Source of the DNA: Ignavibacteriota bacterium
GTDB lineage: Bacteria; Bacteroidota; Ignavibacteria; Ignavibacteriales; Melioribacteraceae
Direction of reading: 5' to 3'
Assembly: GCA_016716225.1 (NCBI GenBank)
Contig: JADJWT010000001.1
Coordinates: forward strand, 2,552,501-2,616,500
DNA length: 64,000 bases
Position numbers and translations under genes: made by a program
Shown: in pieces, positions 35,691-44,072 of the stretch
How positions within the stretch are numbered: the first letter of the stretch is position 1
How the letters are laid out: every line of letters begins with the position of its first letter
Notes under the pieces: model-generated
What the model saw: only the letters and a program-made list of their open reading frames with translations
Databases searched by the model: none
Told to the model about the DNA's origin: nothing

Positions 35691-36626
35691 ATGAATTCCA
35701 TTGAAGTTACAAATCTAACCAAAATATTTAAAACCAAAGCTCTAAATAAAAATGAAATTACAGCTTTGGATAATATTTCATTGAATGTTGAAAAGGGAAT
35801 TATATTTAGTTTGCTTGGTCCAAACGGTGCCGGTAAAACTACATTGATAAAAATTTTGTTAGGAATTGTTTTCCCAACAAGCGGAACTGCTAAAATTTTA
35901 GATCAAGATGTTTCCAATTTTGAAGTGAGAAAAAAAATCGGATATCTTCCGGAAAATCATAAATTCCCAAATTATCTAAATGGTGAAGAAGTTATTGTAT
36001 ATTACGCAAAATTAAATGGATTTGAAATTGATAAAAATTCTCCAAAAATTTCTGAAGTTTTAAATTTGGTGAAAATGGAAAAATGGAGAAAAACCAAAAT
36101 CAAAAAATATTCTAAAGGAATGATGCAAAGATTAGGTTTAGCACAAGCAATTATTCACGATCCGGAAATTATTTTTCTTGATGAACCAACGGATGGAATT
36201 GATCCGGTTGGAAGAAAGGAAATTAGAGATATTTTAAAGGATTTGAAAAATCAAGGAAAAACATTATTTCTCAATAGCCATTTGCTTTCCGAAGTTGAAT
36301 TAGTTTCCGATAAAGTTGCAATTTTAAATGAAGGAAAATTAATTAAAATCGGAAGTGTTGAAGAACTTACTGTTTCTAAAGAAATCTGTATTATTGAAAT
36401 TGATGAAAAGTTAAATAATAATTTGATCGAAAATTTGAGCAAATCTTACAAATTTAATTTGAGCAATAATATTATTGAATTGGAAGTTTCGGATAATAAA
36501 ATTTCAAATGTTTTTATGGATGAATTGCGAAAATCAAATATTAATATTCTAAGTTTTAGTCAGAAAAAAAGTTCGCTGGAAGATATGTTTATCAAATCAA
36601 TTTCCGAGAAAAATAATAATGAATAA
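35691..36626 (+). CDS. ABC-2 type transporter ATP-binding protein
   Basis: A 311-residue ATPase of an export-type ABC transporter. Walker A GPNGAGKTT (about 44-52), Q-loop region IGYLPENHKFP, signature YSKGMMQRLGLAQA and Walker B IIFLDEPTDGIDP are intact, with a switch His in LNSHLLSEVE. The C-terminal 80 residues are the variable extension typical of ABC-2 ATPases. The next gene, its permease, overlaps by 8 bp. The substrate is unknown; such pairs often handle drugs, lipids, or gliding and export functions in Bacteroidota. Confidence 0.93.
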   Translation: MNSIEVTNLTKIFKTKALNKNEITALDNISLNVEKGIIFSLLGPNGAGKTTLIKILLGIVFPTSGTAKILDQDVSNFEVRKKIGYLPENHKFPNYLNGEEVIVYYAKLNGFEIDKNSPKISEVLNLVKMEKWRKTKIKKYSKGMMQRLGLAQAIIHDPEIIFLDEPTDGIDPVGRKEIRDILKDLKNQGKTLFLNSHLLSEVELVSDKVAILNEGKLIKIGSVEELTVSKEICIIEIDEKLNNNLIENLSKSYKFNLSNNIIELEVSDNKISNVFMDELRKSNINILSFSQKKSSLEDMFIKSISEKNNNE

Positions 36627-37437
36627 TATTTTAACAATTTCCAATTTTACAATTAGAGAAGCAATTTCAAGAAAAATAATTGTAGCTTTTTTCGCAATTT
36701 CAACATTTACAATTATAATTTTTGCATTGTTATTCGGATTTGTATCGGCAGAAAATTTCACTCAAATGAACTCAAAAAATATGCCTTTGGATGAAATGTC
36801 CGCCGAATTAGTAAAAGGTTTAAAGTTAATTGTTGTTGCTCCACTTTTTGGTGGAGGATTATTTTTATCAATTTTCTCAGCATCAAGTTTTATTCCCAAT
36901 ATGTTGGAAAAGGGAAATATTGATTTACTTCTTTCCAAACCAATTTCACGCACTCAAATAATTTTAGGAAAATTTCTTGGCGGAGTTTTAATCGTTTTTA
37001 TAAATATTGCTTATTTAATTATATCACTTTGGATTTTAATCGGACTTAAATTTTCAATTTGGGAACCAAGTTTACTTCATAGTATTTTAACAATTACCTT
37101 TACATTTGCCTCACTTTATTCACTAATAATTTTTATTGGAATTTTAACACAAAGTTCAGTTTTAGCCATGATGCTTTCGTACTTAATATTTTTTATATTT
37201 TCGCCAATTTTAAGTGCAAGAGATTCAATCGGTTATTTTTTTAATAACAAAATCATTAGTTATATAATGGAAGGTCTATATTATATAATTCCGAAAACAT
37301 CAGAACTTGGCTCAATTACAACTGAACTTTCTTTGGGTTACGGAATTGAAGATTTTCAGCCAATTTTAACTTCGTTAGCATTTTTAATTCTCGTTCTATA
37401 CTTCAGTATTATCATTTTTAGTAAAAAAGATTATTAA
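36619..37437 (+). CDS. ABC-2 type transporter permease
   Basis: A 272-residue membrane protein with six hydrophobic segments (first about residues 19-45, last about 250-268). A conserved NMLEKGNIDLLLSKPISRTQIILGK-type cytoplasmic segment (about 95-117) is typical of ABC-2 permeases. It overlaps the ATPase gene by 8 bp and must be its partner. The start is an ATG inside the ATPase C-terminus. Confidence 0.88.
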   Translation: MNNILTISNFTIREAISRKIIVAFFAISTFTIIIFALLFGFVSAENFTQMNSKNMPLDEMSAELVKGLKLIVVAPLFGGGLFLSIFSASSFIPNMLEKGNIDLLLSKPISRTQIILGKFLGGVLIVFINIAYLIISLWILIGLKFSIWEPSLLHSILTITFTFASLYSLIIFIGILTQSSVLAMMLSYLIFFIFSPILSARDSIGYFFNNKIISYIMEGLYYIIPKTSELGSITTELSLGYGIEDFQPILTSLAFLILVLYFSIIIFSKKDY

Positions 37438-37528
37438 TTCATCGAATATTTAATAATTAGAAAGTATTTTTGTGGTATAAAACTTGATTCCTACTCTAAT
37501 TAATATTTATCACTTTTTAAATACGGTT

Positions 37529-38464
37529 ATGGAAGAAAAAAAATTAAAATTAGAAGATTTGCTTGGTGAAAGTCCGGCAACTGAAAATAAAGATCAAATT
37601 GAATATGTTGCAATTATTGGCGCTGGAGTTATGGGACAAGGAATTGCTCAAACAATTGCATCCGCCGGTTTAGATGTAATAATAATTGAAAAGGATCAAA
37701 ATAATCTTGAGTTGGCAAAGGAAAAAATTCAAAACTCAATGCGTTATGAAATTGAAAGATGGGCAATGACAGAAAGTGAAATGAAATCAATTTTAAGCAG
37801 AATTAGATGGAGTTTGGATTTAGCAGAAATTGCAGAATGTGATCTTATAATTGAAGCTATTGTTGAAAATTATCAGTTAAAAAGGATTTTATTCAAAAAG
37901 TTAGATGAAATTGCAAATCCGGATACAATTTTTGTTTCTAATACATCTACATTAAGTTTAACGGAAATTGCAGAAGTAACAAACCGAAGAGATAAAATTA
38001 TTGGTATGCATTTTCTAAATCCGGTTCCAAAAGTTCCGTTAGTTGAATTAGTTAAAGGAATGGATACATCCGATGAAACAGTTGCTAAATCAAAAAAGTT
38101 TGCACGTAAAATTGGTAAAACCGCAATTGAAGTTTATGAATATCCGGGCTTTGTTACAACAAGAGCAATAGTTCCGTTGTTAAATGAAGCAATGCACATT
38201 TTGCTGGAAGGAATTGCGTCAGCAAAAGATATAGATATTGCAATGAAATTAGGTTACAATTTTAAAATGGGCCCTTTAGAATTGGCTGATTCTATGGGTT
38301 TGGATGAAGTTTTAACTTGGATGGAACAACTATGGAAAAAATTAGGTGAGCCAAGATACAGACCTTGTCCGCTTTTAAGAAAATTAGTTAGGGAAAGAAA
38401 ACTTGGGAAAAAATCCAAAGAAGGATTTTTCAAGTATGATGATGACGGAAATATTATAGAATAA
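37529..38464 (+). CDS. 3-hydroxyacyl-CoA (3-hydroxybutyryl-CoA) dehydrogenase
   Basis: NAD(P)-dependent oxidation or reduction of 3-hydroxyacyl-CoA. I start at the ATG at 37529 (311 residues); the upstream TTG at 37484 adds 15 residues with no family similarity. The dinucleotide loop is IIGAGVMGQGIAQTIA. The catalytic His lies in IIGMHFLNPVP and the conserved Asn/Ser in FVSNTSTLS. The C-terminal domain (GFVTTRAIVPLLNEA, LGYNFKMGPLELAD) completes the fold. About 25 residues precede the Rossmann domain, more than in the shortest homologues. It lies just upstream of ackA, which suits acyl-CoA/acetate metabolism, although no acyl-CoA synthetase or thiolase is adjacent. Confidence 0.93.
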   Translation: MEEKKLKLEDLLGESPATENKDQIEYVAIIGAGVMGQGIAQTIASAGLDVIIIEKDQNNLELAKEKIQNSMRYEIERWAMTESEMKSILSRIRWSLDLAEIAECDLIIEAIVENYQLKRILFKKLDEIANPDTIFVSNTSTLSLTEIAEVTNRRDKIIGMHFLNPVPKVPLVELVKGMDTSDETVAKSKKFARKIGKTAIEVYEYPGFVTTRAIVPLLNEAMHILLEGIASAKDIDIAMKLGYNFKMGPLELADSMGLDEVLTWMEQLWKKLGEPRYRPCPLLRKLVRERKLGKKSKEGFFKYDDDGNIIE

Positions 38465-38467
38465 TTT

Positions 38468-38472
38468 AAGGA
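38468..38472 (+). promoter_or_regulatory. Ribosome binding site supporting the TTG start of ackA
   Basis: AAGGA, 8 bp before the TTG at 38481. The conserved N-terminus KILVLNCGSSS begins directly after this TTG, so the codon must be the start. Confidence 0.55.
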
Positions 38473-38480
38473 AATTTTAG

Positions 38481-39683
38481 TTGAAAATATTAGTATTAAA
38501 TTGCGGAAGTTCTTCAATCAAATATCAATTGATTGAAACAAATACCAAAGATGCGCTTGCAAAAGGAATGATTGAAAGAATAGGGATGAGCAGTGCAGTG
38601 TTGACTCATGAACCAAAAGGGAAAGAGAAAATTAGAATTGTTGGTGAAATTTTGGATCACTCAATTGCAATGGAATATGTGATTGCAGTTTTGTTGAGCC
38701 CAAATCATGGTGTAATTTCAAGCAGAGATGAAATTGATGCAATAGGTCACAGAGTTGTACATGGCGGTGAAGATTTCAGCGGATCGGTTTTAATTACTGA
38801 TGATGTTTTAAAAGCTTTGCGTGAAAATATTGAATTGGCACCGCTTCATAATCCTCCGAATTTAAAAGGAATTGCAGCAGCAAAAGAACATTTACCCAAT
38901 ATTCCTCAATGCGGAATTTTTGATACGGCGTTTCATATGTCAATGCCGCCGCACGCTTATTTATATGGAATTCCATTTAAACTTTATAAAAGATATAAAA
39001 TTAGAAGATACGGTTTTCACGGAACTTCGCATAGATATGTTTCTTTAAGAGCTGCAGAAATTTTAGGAAAACCATATGAAGAATTAAAAATAATTACTGC
39101 TCATCTTGGAAATGGTGCAAGCATGGCAGCGATAAAAAATGGAAAATCGATAGATACTTCAATGGGATTTACACCCTTAGAAGGTTTGTTAATGGGGACA
39201 AGAAGCGGTGATTTGGATCCTTCAATCATTACTTACATAATGGGAAAAGAAGAATTATCCATTTCTGAAGCAAACACAATGTTAAACAAACATAGTGGTT
39301 TAGTTGGAATTAGTGGTGAAAGCAGTGATATGCGCGAAATTGAACAAGCTGTTGCAGAAGGTGATAAAAAAGCAACTTATGCATTTGATGTTTTTACATA
39401 CAGAATTAAAAAGTATGTCGGTGCTTACGCTGCAGCTATGGGTGGATTAGATGCTTTAGTTTTTACCGGTGGAATTGGTGAAAATTCTGTAAAAGTAAGA
39501 AAAGATGTTTGTAACGATTTAGAATTTTTAGGAATTGAACTAGATGATGAATTAAATAATAACGCAAAAGGTGAAGCAATAATTACGAAGCAAAATACAA
39601 AAGCTAAAGTTTTAAGAATTCCTACAAATGAAGAATTAGTTATTGCAATGGATACTGAACAAATTGTTAAGGGAAATCTTTAA
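38481..39683 (+). CDS. ackA: Acetate kinase
   Basis: Makes ATP and acetate from acetyl-phosphate and ADP, or the reverse. The 400 residues show LVLNCGSSSIKYQL at the start, HRVVHGGEDF, FDTAFHMSMPP, RYGFHGTSHRYV, ITAHLGNGASMAA, GLMMGTRSGDLDP-type GLLMGTRSGDLDP, and FTGGIGENS. All ASKHA catalytic and nucleotide-binding residues look intact. TTG is the start codon. No phosphotransacetylase gene is adjacent. The SDR gene begins 12 bp after the stop, and its ribosome binding site overlaps the ackA stop. Confidence 0.97.
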   Translation: MKILVLNCGSSSIKYQLIETNTKDALAKGMIERIGMSSAVLTHEPKGKEKIRIVGEILDHSIAMEYVIAVLLSPNHGVISSRDEIDAIGHRVVHGGEDFSGSVLITDDVLKALRENIELAPLHNPPNLKGIAAAKEHLPNIPQCGIFDTAFHMSMPPHAYLYGIPFKLYKRYKIRRYGFHGTSHRYVSLRAAEILGKPYEELKIITAHLGNGASMAAIKNGKSIDTSMGFTPLEGLLMGTRSGDLDPSIITYIMGKEELSISEANTMLNKHSGLVGISGESSDMREIEQAVAEGDKKATYAFDVFTYRIKKYVGAYAAAMGGLDALVFTGGIGENSVKVRKDVCNDLEFLGIELDDELNNNAKGEAIITKQNTKAKVLRIPTNEELVIAMDTEQIVKGNL

Positions 39684-39686
39684 GGA
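39682..39686 (+). promoter_or_regulatory. Ribosome binding site of the SDR gene overlapping the ackA stop
   Basis: AAGGA overlapping the TAA of ackA and 9 bp before the TTG at 39696. It supports TTG as the SDR start and couples the two genes. Confidence 0.5.
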
Positions 39687-39695
39687 ATTATAAAT

Positions 39696-40487
39696 TTGGA
39701 TCTTCAATTAGAAAATAAAATTGTATTAGTTACTGCGGCAAGTACTGGCATTGGCAGATCTATTGCAGAATTATTTTTACATGAAAATTCAAAAGTTGTA
39801 ATTTGTTCAAGTAATATTGATAAACTTGAAAAAACTTCAAAAGAGATAAAAGAAAAACTTAATAAAGAAATTTTATTTTATAAGTGCGATATAAATAATT
39901 TAGATGAAATAGAAAAAACCGTTTCTTTTGTTGAAAGAAAATTAGGAACTATTGATATTTTAGTAAATAATTGCGGCGGACCAATTCCCGGTTATTTTGA
40001 AAATCTTTCGGAAGAAAATTGGAATTTTGCATTTGATCAAGTTTTGAAAAGTGCAGTAAGATTTACAAAATTAGTTCTTCCAAAAATGAAAGAAAAAAAA
40101 TGGGGAAGAATAATTAATATTACTTCAATTTCCGTAAAACAACCGATTGATAATTTATTACTTTCCAATGCGTTCAGAAGTGCGGTTACTGCTTTTGCAA
40201 AAACTTTATCAAATCAAGTTGGACAATTTAATATTACAATAAATAATGTAGCTCCAGGTTTAACATTAACCAGAAGACTTGAAGAACTCGCAAAAGTTAG
40301 AGCAAAGGAAGCAAATATTTCTAAAGAAGAAATGCTTGTAAAAATGTCTAACGATATTCCTTTAAAAAGATTGGCAAAACCGGAAGAAATTGCTTCATCA
40401 GTTATTTATTTAGCTTCTGAGATTGGCGGATATATAAACGGACAAACCATTGTTGTTGACGGCGGATTTAACAAATCAACATATTAA
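39696..40487 (+). CDS. SDR-family protein lacking the canonical Tyr-x3-Lys
   Basis: A 263-residue Rossmann-fold protein of the FabG-like SDR superfamily. The cofactor loop is VTAASTGIG (12-20) and NNCGGP replaces NNAG. The catalytic Ser144 is in INITSIS. Thirteen residues on, where Tyr is expected, there is Ser157, and the Lys position holds Arg161 (LLLSNAFRSAV). The end LASEIGGYINGQTIVVDGG is normal. NAD(P) binding is likely, but classical ketoreductase chemistry would need another acid. Similar SDR proteins with an LSNxxR motif in place of YxxxK exist as a subgroup, as I recall. It is coupled to ackA. Confidence 0.85.
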   Translation: MDLQLENKIVLVTAASTGIGRSIAELFLHENSKVVICSSNIDKLEKTSKEIKEKLNKEILFYKCDINNLDEIEKTVSFVERKLGTIDILVNNCGGPIPGYFENLSEENWNFAFDQVLKSAVRFTKLVLPKMKEKKWGRIINITSISVKQPIDNLLLSNAFRSAVTAFAKTLSNQVGQFNITINNVAPGLTLTRRLEELAKVRAKEANISKEEMLVKMSNDIPLKRLAKPEEIASSVIYLASEIGGYINGQTIVVDGGFNKSTY

Positions 40488-40558
40488 TTTATAATTTTTA
40501 TCATTTCTGTTGATGTGAATCATTTGTAATAATTTTAAATTCTAAAGTTTTTTCTCAA

Positions 40559-40631
40559 TCTTAATCTTGCTTTTACTCATAATCTTAATCTTTTTTAAAG
40601 AGTAAGAAAAAGATTAAGATGAAGATTAAGA
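40559..40631. repeat. Nested inverted repeat built from TCTTAATCTT units
   Basis: ATCTTAATCTTTTT at 40582-40595 and AAAAAGATTAAGAT at 40607-40620 form a perfect 14-bp stem with an 11-nt loop. An outer pair TCTTAATCTT (40559-40568) and AAGATTAAGA (40622-40631) repeats the same unit. It may act as a two-way terminator or be a dispersed repeat. The gap between the SDR gene and the flavoprotein holds no gene. Confidence 0.65.
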
Positions 40632-40673
40632 ATAAATTCAAAAATAAATTTTCCTCATAAGTAGAGGACACAA

Positions 40674-42224
40674 ATGATAAAAGAAATAGATATTTCCATC
40701 CCACCGGATTTTATTAACGATTACGATTTTATTAAAAAACTTTCCGCAGAAAAACTCAATCTTAATTTTAGTGAAATAAATAATGTTGTAATTTTAAAAA
40801 GATCAATAGATTCAAGGCGTAAACCAATTTTTTTTCTTAAAGTAAATGTTTTTGTTAATGAATCGCCAAAAGAAACACAATCAAATTTTAATTTTAATCC
40901 GGTAAAAGAGAATAAAAAAGTTATAATAATCGGAAGCGGTCCGGCAGGACTTTTTGCAGCTTTAAAATTAATTGAGTTGGGAATTAAACCAATTATTTTT
41001 GAGCGCGGAAAAAATGTTAGAGATCGCCGGTTTGATCTTAAATCAATTATGCAAAATGGAATTGTTAATCCAAATTCAAATTATTGTTTTGGTGAAGGCG
41101 GTGCGGGAACTTACAGCGATGGCAAACTTTACACGCGATCAAATAAAAGAGGAAATGTTAGCAGAATTTTAGAATTATTAATTTATCATGGTGCAAATTC
41201 GGAAATTGCAATTGATTCTCATCCGCATATTGGATCAAATAAACTTCCCAAAATCATTCAAAATATTAGAGAAACAATTTTAAAATTTAATGGGGATATC
41301 CATTTTAATTCCCGAGTTACAGATTTTATTATTTCCGATAATAAAATTAAAGGTGTTATTGTAAATAATTCTGAGGAATATTTTGCTGACTCTGTAATTG
41401 TTTCAACCGGACATTCCGCGCGAGATATTTATGAAATATTTAAGAAAAATAATTTAAAATTAGAATCAAAACCTTTTGCAATTGGAGTTAGAATTGAGCA
41501 TCCGCAAGCCCTGATTGATTCAATTCAATATCATTCAAAAATTCGTCATGAGAATTTACCAGCAGCAAATTACAGTTTAGCTTGTCAAATTAATGATAAA
41601 GGAATTTATTCGTTTTGCATGTGCCCGGGCGGAATAATAATCCCCGCTTCAACAAATCAAGGTGAATTAGTTTTAAATGGAATGTCGGTTTCGAAACGGA
41701 ATTCTCCATTTGCAAATAGCGGTTTGGTTGTTGAAGTAAATGAAAAAGATTGGAAACATTTAAATCATTTTAAAGAATTTTCCGGATTAGAATTTCAAAA
41801 AGAAATTGAAGAATTAGCTTTTAAATTCGGTGGAGGAAATCAAACAGCACCGGCTCAAAGAGTTACAGATTTTGTGAAGAATAAAATTTCGCAAAATTTA
41901 TTAAAATCATCATATGTCCCGGGATTAATATCAGCAAATTTAAATGAACTTTTTTCTAAGCAAATTTCAGAAAGTCTAAAAAAATCATTATTTGAATTCA
42001 ACAAAAAAATGAAAGGTTATTTTACCGAAGAAGCTCAAATATTAGCAGTTGAATCAAGAACAAGTTCGCCAATTAGAATTCCAAGAGATAAAGAAACACT
42101 TATGCACATTGATGTTGAGGGATTATTCCCAGCCGGAGAAGGTGCTGGTTATGCCGGTGGAATTGTGTCTGCCGCAATTGATGGAGAAAGATGTGCGGAA
42201 AAATCAGTAAAATTTATTGGGTAA
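40674..42224 (+). CDS. COG2509-type FAD-dependent oxidoreductase
   Basis: A 516-residue flavoprotein. The N-terminal 70 residues form a small alpha/beta domain, then the FAD loop VIIIGSGPAGLFAALKL (about 83-99). IIFERGKNVRDRRFDL, NYCFGEGGAGTYSDGKLYTR and IGSNKLPKIIQNIRE are typical of the COG2509 group of predicted NAD/FAD-utilising dehydrogenases. The C-terminal FPAGEGAGYAGGIVSAAIDG closes the FAD domain. The natural substrate of this family is not known. It follows the hairpin-rich gap, probably with its own promoter. Confidence 0.88.
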   Translation: MIKEIDISIPPDFINDYDFIKKLSAEKLNLNFSEINNVVILKRSIDSRRKPIFFLKVNVFVNESPKETQSNFNFNPVKENKKVIIIGSGPAGLFAALKLIELGIKPIIFERGKNVRDRRFDLKSIMQNGIVNPNSNYCFGEGGAGTYSDGKLYTRSNKRGNVSRILELLIYHGANSEIAIDSHPHIGSNKLPKIIQNIRETILKFNGDIHFNSRVTDFIISDNKIKGVIVNNSEEYFADSVIVSTGHSARDIYEIFKKNNLKLESKPFAIGVRIEHPQALIDSIQYHSKIRHENLPAANYSLACQINDKGIYSFCMCPGGIIIPASTNQGELVLNGMSVSKRNSPFANSGLVVEVNEKDWKHLNHFKEFSGLEFQKEIEELAFKFGGGNQTAPAQRVTDFVKNKISQNLLKSSYVPGLISANLNELFSKQISESLKKSLFEFNKKMKGYFTEEAQILAVESRTSSPIRIPRDKETLMHIDVEGLFPAGEGAGYAGGIVSAAIDGERCAEKSVKFIG

Positions 42225-42232
42225 AAACAAAT

Positions 42233-42916
42233 TTATTCCAAAGCTTCTTTTATTGCTGCTTCAACTAATGGCTCCATAATTTTATATCCATCTGCATTTG
42301 GGTGAACTCCATCAGCAGAAAATTTTTCCGGTAAACCATTTCTTTCATCAGCCATAGCAGAAAAATAATCTAAATAAATTACATCATTTTCATCGCAATA
42401 ATTTTTTATCATTTTATTTAATGCCGGAATTTTTTTATTCGGCTTCATACCAACTTTCCATGGATAATCAAATGCCGGAACAACCGATGACAGAATAACT
42501 TTAATACCATTCGCTTTTGCAATTTCTGACATAGATTTTAAATTATCCAAAATCATTTCTAATGTTGATGGTCCAGTATTTCCGGCAATATCATTTGTAC
42601 CAGCTAAAATTACAACAACTTTTGGTTTTAAATTTATTACGTCTTGTCTAAATCGCAATAACATTTGCGGTGTGGTTTGTCCGCTGATTCCTCTATTTAT
42701 GTATGATTTGTTGGCAAAAAATTCCGGTCGTTGCTCAATCCAGCCTTGTGTAATTGAGTTTCCCATAAATACTATTCGGTCTTCATCGAGGTTAATATTT
42801 ACAGAATCATTTTCATTTTTAAATCTGCTTAAATTTGCCCAATCTTGCGAAAGTAAAATTTCATTCATAATTAAAAATACTATAATTGTTTTTAATAAAA
42901 TTTTTGTGAAAAACAT
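42233..42916 (-). CDS. SGNH/GDSL-family hydrolase, secreted
   Basis: A 227-residue esterase-like hydrolase with an N-terminal signal sequence (about 1-24, ending LLSQ). Block I is VFMGNSITQGW (the nucleophile Ser in GNS), block III LAGTNDI (Gly and Asn of the oxyanion hole) and block V DGVHPNADGY with the catalytic Asp and His. Likely acts on acetylated sugars or acyl esters outside the cytoplasm. It is the last gene of the minus-strand series after tyrA. Confidence 0.9.
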   Translation of the reverse strand: MFFTKILLKTIIVFLIMNEILLSQDWANLSRFKNENDSVNINLDEDRIVFMGNSITQGWIEQRPEFFANKSYINRGISGQTTPQMLLRFRQDVINLKPKVVVILAGTNDIAGNTGPSTLEMILDNLKSMSEIAKANGIKVILSSVVPAFDYPWKVGMKPNKKIPALNKMIKNYCDENDVIYLDYFSAMADERNGLPEKFSADGVHPNADGYKIMEPLVEAAIKEALE

Positions 42917-42958
42917 TTTTAACCTCTTCCAATTTTATCGAATATTAGTTTGTAAAAA

Positions 42959-44047
42959 TTATTCTCGAAACTTAAAACCAAGTTCGCCAATTATTTTTTT
43001 TGCGTGCTCTGCAACTTCTTTTGACTCAAATGAAATTCTAAATGTTCCACCGTTACCTTCACGGATTTTTAAAAGTTCAATATCCTTAATATTTATATTA
43101 TTCTTATAAAGTTTTGTTGAAATTTTACTAATTACACCGGGTTCATCTTTAACGAAAATAAAAATATCATAAATTGGAGTAAGAAAACCTTTGCTATTTT
43201 TTGGAATTTCATCACGATGTTGTCTTGCAGAATTAAAATATTTTTCAATAGTTTTTATATCATCATTGTTGATCCAACTTTTTAATTTTTTAAGTTCATA
43301 TTCAAATCCCTCAACTGCATTAAGAATTTGATTTTTATTTTTCTCAATAACTGATTTCCAAATATTAAAATCGCTTGATGCAATGCGGGTCATATCTCTA
43401 AAACCACCAGCGGCTAAATCAAGAAAGTTATAGTCATCAGTTTTTAAACTTGCAGAATTTACCAAAGCTACAGAAAGTAATTGCGGCAAATGGCTTACAC
43501 TTGCAGCTATAACATCATGTTGCTTTGCAGGAATTTGAAGAATATTAGCTCCTAATAATTCAATGATATTTTTAAAGTCTTGAAATTTTTTGTCGGCATT
43601 TAAATCTTCGGTAACAATATAAACCGTATTCTCAAAAAGTAGAGGATCAGAATTATCAAAGCCGGCAACTTCTTTTCCGGTCATTGGATGTCCACCAATA
43701 TAAATCCCTTTACTTTTTAATTTTTCCCATTCTTTTTGAAAAATATATTTTACTCCGGAAACATCGGTAAGAATTGTATCATCATTTAAGATTGGAGCAA
43801 ATTCTTTGAAGAATTTTAAATTGTTTTCTAAAGGAAGGCAAAGAAAAATTAAATCAGAATTTACTGAATCATTAGCATTGAGAAGTATTTCATCAATTAC
43901 ATTTTGATGTAATGCTTTTTCTAAAATATTTGGTTCATCGTAAGCAGAAATAAAAAAATTGCGGTCACTATTTTTTAACGCTTTAGCAATAGAACCGCCA
44001 ATTAATCCTAATCCAATAATTGAAACTTTCTCAATAATTTTTGTCAT
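42959..44047 (-). CDS. tyrA: Prephenate dehydrogenase with C-terminal ACT domain
   Basis: Oxidises prephenate to 4-hydroxyphenylpyruvate for tyrosine synthesis. The 362 residues begin with the NAD loop IIGLGLIGGSIAKAL; the active-site region GGHPMTGKEVAGFDNSDP, HDVIAASVSHLPQ and GFRDMTRIASSD follow. An ACT domain (about 285-362, IFVKDEPGVISKIS) would allow feedback control by tyrosine. It lies 25 bp downstream of aroF on the same strand, so the first and last steps of tyrosine synthesis are cotranscribed here. Confidence 0.95.
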   Translation of the reverse strand: MTKIIEKVSIIGLGLIGGSIAKALKNSDRNFFISAYDEPNILEKALHQNVIDEILLNANDSVNSDLIFLCLPLENNLKFFKEFAPILNDDTILTDVSGVKYIFQKEWEKLKSKGIYIGGHPMTGKEVAGFDNSDPLLFENTVYIVTEDLNADKKFQDFKNIIELLGANILQIPAKQHDVIAASVSHLPQLLSVALVNSASLKTDDYNFLDLAAGGFRDMTRIASSDFNIWKSVIEKNKNQILNAVEGFEYELKKLKSWINNDDIKTIEKYFNSARQHRDEIPKNSKGFLTPIYDIFIFVKDEPGVISKISTKLYKNNINIKDIELLKIREGNGGTFRISFESKEVAEHAKKIIGELGFKFRE

Positions 44048-44072
44048 TCAAGATAGATGAAAATAAATATTA

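Noticed and set aside
37484..37528. TTG start for the hydroxyacyl-CoA dehydrogenase
   Set aside because: The 15 extra residues look like untranslated leader, and an ATG follows directly in frame.
42672..43109. 145-codon plus-strand frame across the SGNH hydrolase / tyrA junction
   Set aside because: It is antisense to two well-supported genes, has no recognisable motif, and follows from AT-rich codon structure.
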